Assembly: GCA_023431725.1 (NCBI GenBank)
Contig: JAEYVN010000197.1
Coordinates: forward strand, 1-6,024
DNA: 6,024 nt
DNA from: Pseudomonadota bacterium
GTDB lineage: Bacteria > Pseudomonadota > Alphaproteobacteria > Rhizobiales > Xanthobacteraceae
Reading direction: 5' to 3'
Below, piece by piece: positions 1 through 5,763 of the stretch. Position numbers and translations under genes: made by a program. Within the stretch, counting starts at the first letter, position 1, and every line of letters begins with the position of its first letter. The notes below the pieces were generated by a model. The model was given only the letters and a program-made list of their open reading frames with translations. It searched no databases and was not told where the DNA came from.

Positions 1-1
1 G

Positions 2-208
2 TCATTTCCCTACCGTGATCTGTGGCAAGAGCGTCAGATCGTTTCGGTCGCCAATCTCACGCGCAAGGATGGCCGTGCATTCCTGTCGGTCGCGAAAGAG
101 GCCGGCGTGAAGGTTCACACGACATCCTATCCGCTCGCCTCCGCGAACGCGGCGATTTCAGATCTTCGCTCGGGTGCCCTGGTCGGTGCGGCTGTGCTGG
201 TGCCCTGA
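2..208 (+). CDS. Zinc-dependent alcohol dehydrogenase, C-terminal fragment (5' end outside window)
   Basis: Only the last 68 codons are present; the reading frame is open from base 2 to the TGA at 206-208. The translation begins SFPYRDLWQERQIVSVANLT and ends YPLASANAAISDLRSGALVG-AAVLVP. That ending is typical of the medium-chain dehydrogenase/reductase superfamily, in the branch of zinc-binding alcohol dehydrogenases close to propanol-preferring AdhP types. The conserved parts are the (Y/F)RxLWxER segment near the end of the cofactor-binding half, the YPLxxANxALxDLRxG helix and the terminal GAAVLVP strand. Family members oxidise alcohols or reduce aldehydes with NAD(P) in the cytoplasm. The catalytic zinc ligands and the Rossmann glycine motif lie upstream of the window, so activity and substrate cannot be judged. 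A 77-base gap separates it from the antiporter gene on the same strand. Confidence 0.85.
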   Translation, partial: SFPYRDLWQERQIVSVANLTRKDGRAFLSVAKEAGVKVHTTSYPLASANAAISDLRSGALVGAAVLVP

Positions 209-238
209 GCCTTGCTGTCGGCACTTTTCTTCACAACA

Positions 239-262
239 GGGAATGGGCTAAGGGGCATTCCC
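239..262. repeat. Inverted repeat between the dehydrogenase and antiporter genes
   Basis: GGGAATG (239-245) and CATTCCC (256-262) are perfect 7-base complements around a 10-base loop. The repeat sits in the 77-base gap between the dehydrogenase stop and the antiporter's GTG start. No T-run follows, so it does not look like a standard intrinsic terminator. It could be an operator, a weak 3' hairpin of the dehydrogenase transcript, or chance. Confidence 0.35.
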
Positions 263-285
263 AAACGCGGAGCGCGGGATAAAGC

Positions 286-1926
286 GTGGAGACAATTACC
301 ATCGTTCTCGTTCTGCTGCTGGCGGTGGTCGCCAGTGGCGCAATTGCGCGCTTGTCGCCATGGCCGCTGCCCTTGCCGCTTGTGCAGATCGTGCTGGGAG
401 CAGCCATCGGTTCTATGGCCAGCGCCCATGTCGAACTGAAGCCCGAGATCTTCTTTCTTCTGTTCTTGCCGCCGCTTCTGTTCCTCGATGGCTGGCGCAT
501 TCCAAAGGAAGGCCTCTTGCGGGATCGCAATGCCATTCTGCAATTGGCGCTCGGGCTTGTCGTGTTCACGGTGCTGGGGGTCGGCTTCTTCATCCACTGG
601 CTGATTCCGGCGATGCCGCTCGCTGTCGCCTTTGCGCTCGCCGCGATCCTGTCGCCGACCGATCCCATCGCCGTGTCGGCGATTGCTTCACGTGTGCCGA
701 TCCCGAAACGGCTGATGCATATTCTCGACGGCGAGGCGCTGCTGAACGATGCATCGGGCCTCGTCTGCATGCGCTTTGCGGTGGCCGCCGCACTCACCGG
801 CGCCTTCTCGCTCGTCGATGCGGTGGGGACGTTTCTCTGGCTCGCGATCGGTGGTCTTGCGATCGGCTTTCTGGTCACCTGGAGCACGACATACGCCAAG
901 AACTGGCTGTCGCGTCACCACGGCGAAGAAACGGGCTCGGAGATCCTGATCAGCCTGTTGATCCCGTTCGGTGCCTATCTTCTCGCCGAACACCTGCATT
1001 GTTCCGGCATCCTGGCCGCCGTTTCGGCCGGCATTACCATGAGCTACGTGGAGCAGGGCGGTCAGGCGCTGGCCGTAACCCGCGTCCGCCGCAGCGCCGT
1101 GTGGGACACGATCCAGTTCACGGCCAACGGCATCATCTTCGTGCTGCTCGGCGAGCAACTGCCCAAATTGATCAGGGGCGCGGCCCTGACCGTTCGTGAA
1201 AGCGGACATTACGAACCGGTCTGGCTGCTTGGTTACGTCGTCGCCATCTTTCTCGCACTGGCGGTGCTGCGCTTTGTCTGGGTCTGGACATCGCTGCGGT
1301 TCACTCTTTTTCGTGCCAGCCGAAAAGGCAAACGACTGGAAGCCCCGAGTTGGCGGCTGATCGTGGCGACGTCGCTCGCCGGGGTGCGCGGCGCGATCAC
1401 GCTGGCCGGCATCCTGACCTTGCCGCTGGTGATGAATGACGGGTCTTTGTTTCCGGCCCGCGATCTTGCGATTTTCATCGCCGCCGGCGTGATCATCCTG
1501 TCGCTGGTTGCGGCAAGCGTCGGGTTGCCCCCATTGCTGAAGGGCCTCCATCTGCCGCCGGAAACCTCATACGACGATGACGAGGATCGCGCCCGGATTG
1601 CGGCGGCGGAAGCGGCGATCAAGGCGATCGAGCAAGCGCAGCATGATATGAGCGAGGGCCGCGCCGACGCCGACCTTTATGCCGATGCCGGCGCGCGCGT
1701 CATGGAATTGTATCGCTATCGCATCCACGGGCGGTCCAAGACGGGCGAGGCGGCGGCACTGGCCCGCAAGACCGACGCGATCGAACGCAAGCTGCGTCTC
1801 GTCGGGCTGCGTGCCGAGCGCGATGTGATCTATCGCTCTGCGCGCGCGAAACAGCTGCCCGATGAGCTTGCCAGAAGGCTGGTGCGTGAGATCGATCTTC
1901 TGGAAGCGCGCCTGCGCGTGAAATGA
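286..1926 (+). CDS. CPA1-family Na+/H+ antiporter (bacterial NhaP/YjcE-like form)
   Basis: This 546-residue inner-membrane protein is predicted to exchange cytoplasmic Na+ (or K+) for protons, serving pH and salt homeostasis. About 12-13 hydrophobic segments fill residues 4-420. Hallmarks of the monovalent cation:proton antiporter-1 family are present: FLPPLLFLDGWR (60-71), the SPTDP turn (123-127), the Asn-Asp pair of DGEALLNDASGLV (N154, D155) expected at the ion-binding site, the segment QFTANGIIFVLLGEQLP (277-293), and GVRGAITLAG with the conserved Arg368 (366-375). Residues about 428-546 form a hydrophilic, helix-prone cytoplasmic tail beginning with the acidic run YDDDEDR (429-435). Total length fits the bacterial CPA1 group (roughly 520-550). 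The start is GTG at 286, giving METITIVLVLL; a GGAG at 269-272 is a somewhat distant ribosome-binding candidate. The exact ion selectivity cannot be read from sequence. It is probably transcribed alone or by readthrough from the dehydrogenase gene. Confidence 0.93.
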   Translation: METITIVLVLLLAVVASGAIARLSPWPLPLPLVQIVLGAAIGSMASAHVELKPEIFFLLFLPPLLFLDGWRIPKEGLLRDRNAILQLALGLVVFTVLGVGFFIHWLIPAMPLAVAFALAAILSPTDPIAVSAIASRVPIPKRLMHILDGEALLNDASGLVCMRFAVAAALTGAFSLVDAVGTFLWLAIGGLAIGFLVTWSTTYAKNWLSRHHGEETGSEILISLLIPFGAYLLAEHLHCSGILAAVSAGITMSYVEQGGQALAVTRVRRSAVWDTIQFTANGIIFVLLGEQLPKLIRGAALTVRESGHYEPVWLLGYVVAIFLALAVLRFVWVWTSLRFTLFRASRKGKRLEAPSWRLIVATSLAGVRGAITLAGILTLPLVMNDGSLFPARDLAIFIAAGVIILSLVAASVGLPPLLKGLHLPPETSYDDDEDRARIAAAEAAIKAIEQAQHDMSEGRADADLYADAGARVMELYRYRIHGRSKTGEAAALARKTDAIERKLRLVGLRAERDVIYRSARAKQLPDELARRLVREIDLLEARLRVK

Positions 1927-1946
1927 CGGCGCTTCTCGCCGTCATT
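1922..1946 (+). terminator. Hairpin overlapping the antiporter stop codon
   Basis: AATGACGGCG (1922-1931) and CGCCGTCATT (1937-1946) are perfect 10-base complements around the loop CTTCT, and the TGA stop (1924-1926) lies inside the left arm. It is positioned as a 3' end structure for the antiporter transcript. The bases that follow are CCGGGACG rather than a T-run, so it is an imperfect intrinsic terminator at best. It may instead stabilise the mRNA 3' end or form part of the adjacent palindromic element. Confidence 0.5.
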
Positions 1947-1979
1947 CCGGGACGCTGGCTCTATGCCGCGAGCCCGGAA
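1945..1979. repeat. REP-like intergenic palindrome
   Basis: TTCCGGG (1945-1951) and CCCGGAA (1973-1979) are complementary across a 21-base spacer. An alternative pairing exists between CTGGCT (1955-1960) and AGCCAG (1979-1984). The preceding GTCATTCCGGG matches the opening of short palindromic repeats that are common between genes in Bradyrhizobium relatives; this is from memory, not a search. Only one copy is in the window, so its repeat status is inferred. Confidence 0.45.
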
Positions 1980-2017
1980 GCCAGTGCGGTTCTTAAGACG
2001 CTTTTGGAGTTTGAACC

Positions 2018-2148
2018 TTACTTCGCCGGCGCGAGCGTCTTCTCGTCTTCGTGCTTCTGCTCGATATAGCTGTCGGTGCGGTTCAGCCGTGCTTGGAGAT
2101 ATCGAAAACGACGCCGTCGTGATCCTTGAACTTGCGTTCGAAATTGCC
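2018..2148 (-). pseudogene. Decayed 3'-end fragment of a VOC-family gene, paralogous to the one at 5632
   Basis: This stretch aligns base for base with 5632-5763, with about nine substitutions and one deletion in 131 bases (about 92% identity), in the same orientation. Both alignments begin at the TAA stop (TTA at 2018-2020 on the top strand). Read on the minus strand it encodes GNFERKFKDHDGVVFDISKHG and then a TGA (2083-2085), where the intact gene has TGG for Trp. A one-base deletion around 2079-2081 follows, after which TDSYIEQKHEDEKTLAPAK resumes in a shifted frame. Homology stops at 2148 and nothing upstream resembles the rest of the gene, so only the last 43 or so codons remain and no start is available. 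It is a remnant and not a functional gene. The Lys in ISKHG, against Arg in the intact copy, suggests the fragment derives from a slightly different allele. Confidence 0.85.
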
Positions 2149-2169
2149 GGCGTGGCAGCACGACGCCGG
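2147..2169. repeat. Short inverted repeat at the edge of the VOC remnant
   Basis: CCGGCGT (2147-2153) and ACGCCGG (2163-2169) are perfect 7-base complements with a 9-base loop. On the plus strand the hairpin is followed by TGCTTTCTTA, a poor T-rich run. It sits exactly where similarity between the VOC remnant and the intact copy stops, so it may mark a rearrangement junction or the edge of another palindromic element. Confidence 0.35.
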
Positions 2170-2478
2170 TGCTTTCTTAATTTTCAATTAACTTGCTGCC
2201 TAGCGCGCAGACACGCGCACGTTGCTTCAGGCTCACATGCACAATCAGGAAGCAGATTGCTCATCGATTGGGCGAGCGAGTTCCAAATTTACCGAAAATC
2301 AAGGTTGATGAATTATCTAATTACCATTGGCCCTATCGAAATCTCGCGGGGGTCATCGCAAGCGATCGGAAGACGCCAAGCGGTGATGCGAAGCGCGAGA
2401 GCCGGCCAATAGGAGTGGCCATCGCCGACGCTGCGCGCCGGTCAGCCGCATGGAAACGTGACGCAAGGAATTTCTGCA
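2149..2478 (+). promoter_or_regulatory. Gene-free leader upstream of the chemoreceptor gene
   Basis: About 330 bases lie between the VOC remnant and the chemoreceptor start with no convincing coding sequence; the open frames here lack family motifs and run into the receptor gene out of frame. Two AT-rich patches stand out from the GC-rich surroundings, at 2173-2192 and 2281-2330. The first holds the perfect inverted repeat TTAATT-TTC-AATTAA (2177-2191), a possible regulator site or UP-like element. TATCTA (2314-2319) could serve as a -10 box, but I see no good -35 at the right distance. No clear flagellar sigma-28 promoter was found. The receptor promoter is expected here by position only. 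Confidence 0.4.
2465..2470 (+). promoter_or_regulatory. Ribosome-binding site that fixes the chemoreceptor start
   Basis: AAGGAA lies 8 bases before ATG 2479. It favours that ATG over the in-frame GTG at 2458, which has no comparable Shine-Dalgarno sequence. Confidence 0.6.
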
Positions 2479-4851
2479 ATGTCTTCTCAACGGGTTGTAA
2501 CTGCACCTGGTGCCGGCTTCTTTGCCGACCGCCGCATCAGCACCAAATTGGTCGCAGGATTTGCAGCCATCTGCGCAATCCTGGCGGTCGCTGTCGGATT
2601 CACACTTTACGTTGCGAGCAGCGCTTCGACGACGGTCGAACGGATGGCCAATCTTCGCGTTCCTGTCGCGCTCGAGAGCACCGAACTTGTCGGCAACGTC
2701 TATTCGACGCTCGCCACTTTGCGTGGCTATCTGCTGACCGGCAATCCGCAGGGCAAGAACGATCGCGCGGCCATGTGGAAGGAACTGGATGCCACCAGTT
2801 CATCCTTCGATGCGAAGGCGGAACGGTTCACCAATCCGGCTAACAAGAAGATGTGGGCCGACGCGAAAGCGCTGCTGCAGGAGTTCCGTTCCGCACAGGA
2901 TAGGGCCGAGTCGGTGGCCTTCACGCCGGACGCGTATCCGGCCACGAAATTGATGCTGACCGAGGCGGCGCCGCAAGCCGCGGTGATTTTCGGCGAAATC
3001 ACCAAGATAATCGACCTCGAGGAAAATCTCGACGCGACCGCGGATCGCAAGCGTCTGTTGAAGACCATGGCCGATCTGCGCGGCAATTTCGCCGCAGCCA
3101 CCGCTCAGTTGCGCATGTTTCTTCTGTCCGGCGACAAGGCCAACAAGGAAGAATATGCGCGATTGGCGGATGCCTTTCAGCGTGCCTTCACCAGCCTCAA
3201 CAATCAGCGCGCATTGCTAACATCGGCGCAGAAGGCATCGTTCGACAATCTGGCCAAGGCTTACGCCGCGTTTGCGCCGATGCCGGCCAAGATGTTCGAG
3301 CTCCGGGAGTCGCCGCAATGGAACATGCCGGTTCATGTGCTGGCCACGGAAGCAGCGCCCCGGGCCCTGAAGATACTCGACCTGATCGACGGGCCCAAGC
3401 AGGCGGATGGCACGCGTTCGGGCGGTATCAAGACCAACCAGAAGCTGATGCTGGTGGAAGAACGGGATGCCGTGCTGAGCAGCATGGCGTTCCTTGAGAA
3501 GTCGCAATGGGTTCTTCTCTTCGCCGGACTGGTTATGGCAGGGCTGATTGCTTTCTTCTCCGCCCGTCTGATTGCGACCCCGATCAAGAAGCTGACCGGT
3601 GGCATGCGCGAGCTTGCGTCGGGCAATTTCGACGTTGTGTTGCCCGGCGTGGGCCGCAAGGACGAGATCGGTGACATCGCCGGCGCGGTCGACGAGTTCA
3701 AGATGCGCCTTGAGGAGAAGATGCGGCTCGAGGCCGAGAAGGAGGCCGAGATCGCGCGCCGGGAACAGGCGGAGCGGGAAGAGCGTGCGCGGCGCGAGGC
3801 CGAGCAGGCGAGGGTGGTTGCCGAAGTCGTGGCCGAACTCGGTCACGGTCTGGAGAATCTCGCCAAGGGCAACCTGACCTATCGCGTATCGAAGGAGTTC
3901 ACCACCGAGTACAAGAAGATCCAGAGCGATTTCAACGGCGCCATCGAACAGCTGCAGGATACGGTGCAACGCATCGCTTCGTCCTCGATGGAAATCTCGA
4001 ACGCTGCCGCCGAGATCGCGACCGCGACGACCGATCTGTCGCAGCGTACCGAGGAGCAGGCCGCAAGCCTGGAAGAGACCTCGGCCTCGATGGAAGAGAT
4101 CGCCGCGACCGTGAAGCAGAACGCGGAGAATGCGCAGCGCGCCAACGAGTTGACGCGCGAGACCCGCGATGTTGCGGGCCGTGGTGAGGCGGTGGTTGCG
4201 GAGGCGGTCACGGCCATGGCGGAGATAGAAGAGTCCTCGCGCCGTATCTCCGACATCATCTCGGTGATCGACGAGATCGCACGCCAGACCAACTTGCTTG
4301 CGCTCAACGCGGCGGTGGAAGCCGCGCGCGCCGGTGAGGCAGGGCGGGGCTTCGCGGTGGTGGCGTCCGAGGTGCGCAGCCTTGCGCAGCGCTCGTCGCA
4401 GGCCGCGAAGGACATCAAGGATCTGATCGTGAGCTCGTCAGGTCAGGTCGAGCAGGGCGTGCAGCTCGTCAATCGCGCCGGCGAGTCGCTGAAGGACATC
4501 CTGCACTCGATCCGATCGGTGGCCGACATCGTCGCCGATATCGCCAATGCGAGCTCGGAACAGGCCGCGGGCATCGACCAGATCAACAAGGCCCTGGCGC
4601 AGATGGACGAAGTGACGCAGCAGAACTCGGCGCTGGTCGAGGAGAATGCCGCGACGGCGAAGACGCTCGAGGACCAGTCGAGCGCGCTCGACGGCCGTGT
4701 CGCGGTGTTCCAGCTCGATGGCGGCCGTCAGTCCGGCCCGCTGGCTGCTCCGAAGCCTGCCACGATCCGCAAGCCTGTGCAGTTGGTGCGGCATGGCACC
4801 GCACGGCACATGCAGTCCGCACTCGCGGTCGCTCTCGACGAGGAGTTCTGA
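2479..4851 (+). CDS. Methyl-accepting chemotaxis protein with bimodular helical sensor domain
   Basis: This inner-membrane chemoreceptor has 790 residues from ATG 2479 (797 if the in-frame GTG at 2458 is used). It should bind a ligand in the periplasm and control CheA kinase through CheW. Order from ATG 2479: a short cytoplasmic lead, TM1 (about 23-46), a periplasmic, mainly helical sensor (about 47-342), TM2 (about 343-366), HAMP (about 361-413, with [12 protein letters not shown]), a charged Glu/Arg/Ala coiled coil (414-454), a second HAMP-like unit (about 448-501, with [10 protein letters not shown]), then the signalling domain. The hairpin tip holds the near-invariant run from [20 protein letters not shown] to [18 protein letters not shown] (about 597-640). 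Likely methylation helices include [20 protein letters not shown] (524-543) and the region around [10 protein letters not shown]. The sensor contains two related modules about 130 residues apart, resembling helical bimodular (HBM) receptors. The C-terminus ends LDEEF, without the aromatic residue of a CheR-docking pentapeptide. Ligand unknown. cheW follows on the same strand. Confidence 0.95.
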   Translation: MSSQRVVTAPGAGFFADRRISTKLVAGFAAICAILAVAVGFTLYVASSASTTVERMANLRVPVALESTELVGNVYSTLATLRGYLLTGNPQGKNDRAAMWKELDATSSSFDAKAERFTNPANKKMWADAKALLQEFRSAQDRAESVAFTPDAYPATKLMLTEAAPQAAVIFGEITKIIDLEENLDATADRKRLLKTMADLRGNFAAATAQLRMFLLSGDKANKEEYARLADAFQRAFTSLNNQRALLTSAQKASFDNLAKAYAAFAPMPAKMFELRESPQWNMPVHVLATEAAPRALKILDLIDGPKQADGTRSGGIKTNQKLMLVEERDAVLSSMAFLEKSQWVLLFAGLVMAGLIAFFSARLIATPIKKLTGGMRELASGNFDVVLPGVGRKDEIGDIAGAVDEFKMRLEEKMRLEAEKEAEIARREQAEREERARREAEQARVVAEVVAELGHGLENLAKGNLTYRVSKEFTTEYKKIQSDFNGAIEQLQDTVQRIASSSMEISNAAAEIATATTDLSQRTEEQAASLEETSASMEEIAATVKQNAENAQRANELTRETRDVAGRGEAVVAEAVTAMAEIEESSRRISDIISVIDEIARQTNLLALNAAVEAARAGEAGRGFAVVASEVRSLAQRSSQAAKDIKDLIVSSSGQVEQGVQLVNRAGESLKDILHSIRSVADIVADIANASSEQAAGIDQINKALAQMDEVTQQNSALVEENAATAKTLEDQSSALDGRVAVFQLDGGRQSGPLAAPKPATIRKPVQLVRHGTARHMQSALAVALDEEF

Positions 4852-4871
4852 TCCACATCCCATCGTGGATC
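4850..4871 (+). repeat. Small hairpin at the chemoreceptor stop codon
   Basis: GATCCAC (4850-4856) pairs perfectly with GTGGATC (4865-4871) around an 8-base loop. It overlaps the last two bases of the TGA stop and sits 4 bases ahead of the strong terminator, so the transcript would end in two stacked hairpins. Confidence 0.5.
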
Positions 4872-4875
4872 TGAC

Positions 4876-4910
4876 AGCGCCGGCGTGATGACACGCCGGC
4901 GCTTCTTTTT
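4876..4910 (+). terminator. Rho-independent terminator after the chemoreceptor gene
   Basis: AGCGCCGGCGTG (4876-4887) and CACGCCGGCGCT (4892-4903) form a perfect 12-base-pair, very GC-rich stem with the four-base loop ATGA, followed directly by TCTTTTT (4904-4910). This is a textbook intrinsic terminator. It lies 24 bases past the receptor stop and about 100 bases before the cheW start, so cheW probably has its own promoter between 4911 and 5013 or depends on incomplete termination. Confidence 0.92.
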
Positions 4911-5013
4911 GCTGCCACTCCGCTGGCCCCTTTTAGGCCGGTATTAAGACTTGTCGCTATCGGCTCGCGCTGCACGGTTCTCGTGCCCCGCCGAACACGG
5001 GATGACGTACGAC

Positions 5014-5508
5014 ATGAATGAAGCCGCGAACCAGGCGCTCGCCGGACGGTCGAAGGACTCCATCAGCGCGGAATTGATCAGCTTTGCGATCGGCGAAGAG
5101 CAATACGGCGTCGACATCATGGCCGTACGCGAAATCAAGGGCTGCTCCGAGATCAATCATCTGCCTGGCCAGCCGGATTATGTGCGCGGCGTGCTCAATT
5201 TGCGCGGCGTCATGGTTCCGATCGTCGATCTGCGTTGCCGTTTCGGCGGCGGGCTGACGGATGCGAGCGGGCTGCATGTCGTGATCATCGTGCAGATCGG
5301 GGATCAGCAGATCGGGCTCCTGGCCGACCGCGTGCTCGACATCGTGGCGTTCGAGAGTTCGCAGGTGCAGCCGGTCCCGACGGTGGTTCGCAACGGCCGC
5401 ACCGAATTCCTGTCCGGCCTTCTCACTGTCGAAGCCGGCATGATCGCGATGATCGATCTTGCGCATCTGCTCGACCAGCGCGTCGAAGCAGAGGCAGTAG
5501 CTGCCTGA
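5014..5508 (+). CDS. cheW: Chemotaxis coupling protein CheW
   Basis: This 164-residue soluble adaptor links chemoreceptors to the CheA kinase in the cytoplasmic signalling array. It is a single, full-length CheW domain with no receiver or kinase module. The family pattern is clear: ELISFAIGEEQYGVDIMAVREI (20-41), INHLPGQPDYVRGVLNLRG (47-65) including the conserved NLRG arginine at the receptor/CheA interface, VMVPIVDLRCRFG (66-78), VVIIVQIGDQQIGLLADRVLDI (89-110) and FLSGLLTVEAGMIAMIDLAHLL (132-153). I chose ATG 5014 (MNEAANQALAG) because the domain begins soon after it. ATG 5002 (adding MTYD) and TTG 4951 (adding a non-conserved, Arg-rich lead) are in frame; GGGATGA (4999-5005) is a weak ribosome-binding candidate. 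It follows the receptor on the same strand but behind a strong terminator. No cheA, cheY, cheR or cheB is in the window, so it may serve the neighbouring receptor within an array encoded elsewhere. Confidence 0.94.
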   Translation: MNEAANQALAGRSKDSISAELISFAIGEEQYGVDIMAVREIKGCSEINHLPGQPDYVRGVLNLRGVMVPIVDLRCRFGGGLTDASGLHVVIIVQIGDQQIGLLADRVLDIVAFESSQVQPVPTVVRNGRTEFLSGLLTVEAGMIAMIDLAHLLDQRVEAEAVAA

Positions 5509-5549
5509 TCTCTCATGGTTACGCGTTAGTAAGCGATTTACGACGCTGG

Positions 5550-5604
5550 GTCCCCGCCGGAGCCTGTCATCGGGCGCGCACAAGCGCGGCCCGTTGGCGG
5601 GGAC
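5550..5604. repeat. Long GC-rich hairpin between convergent cheW and VOC genes (REP-like)
   Basis: An outer stem of GTCCCCGCC (5550-5558) and GGCGGGGAC (5596-5604) is perfect over 9 base pairs. Inside it, GGGCGCGC (5572-5579) pairs with GCGCGGCCC (5584-5592) around loop ACAA, with one bulged G at 5588. No T-run follows on either strand, so it is not a simple intrinsic terminator. It could still act as a bidirectional transcript end between the facing genes. The GCTGGGTCCCCGCC start resembles palindromic intergenic repeats of Bradyrhizobium-type genomes (from memory). Confidence 0.6.
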
Positions 5605-5631
5605 GAGCGGACAAATAACAAGCTTCCGTAA

Positions 5632-5763
5632 TTACTTCACCGTGGCGAGCGTCTTCTCGTCCTCGTGCTTCTGTTCGATATAGCTGTCGGTGCCGGTCCA
5701 GCCGTGCCTGGAGATATCGAACACGACGCCGTCGTGATCCTTGAACTTGCGCTCGAAATTGCC
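5632..5763. repeat. Right copy of the ~131-base direct repeat flanking chemoreceptor-cheW
   Basis: This is the final 43 codons plus stop of the VOC gene. It matches 2018-2148 in the same orientation with about nine substitutions and a one-base indel; copy starts are 3,614 bases apart. Similarity starts at the stop codon on the left and ends after GAAATTGCC on the right in both copies. Confidence 0.85.

Noticed and set aside
127..899. Long open frames on the minus strand across the dehydrogenase and antiporter region
   Set aside because: They are antisense to a clear antiporter gene, have no recognisable domain and show the low-complexity Arg/Gln/Ser composition typical of shadow frames in GC-rich DNA.
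1963..2412. Possible 149-residue plus-strand protein after the antiporter
   Set aside because: It runs through a palindromic element and antisense through the VOC remnant, and has no family motif or ribosome-binding site.
2450..2461. Mini-ORF ATG GAA ACG TGA just before the receptor start
   Set aside because: Three codons with no properly spaced ribosome-binding site; most likely chance.
2458..2478. Upstream GTG start for the chemoreceptor
   Set aside because: In frame and possible, but ATG 2479 has AAGGAA at a good distance and the GTG does not.
2193..2843. Possible 216-residue plus-strand protein ahead of the chemoreceptor
   Set aside because: It overlaps the receptor start in another frame and its Cys/Arg/His-rich translation shows no domain.
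4951..5013. TTG start giving a longer CheW
   Set aside because: The added N-terminus is outside the CheW domain, Arg/Ser/Ala-rich and lacks a ribosome-binding site.
2018..5763. Composite transposon or insertion sequence between the direct repeats
   Set aside because: No transposase, integrase, terminal inverted repeats or short target duplications were seen; the repeats are gene-end sequence.
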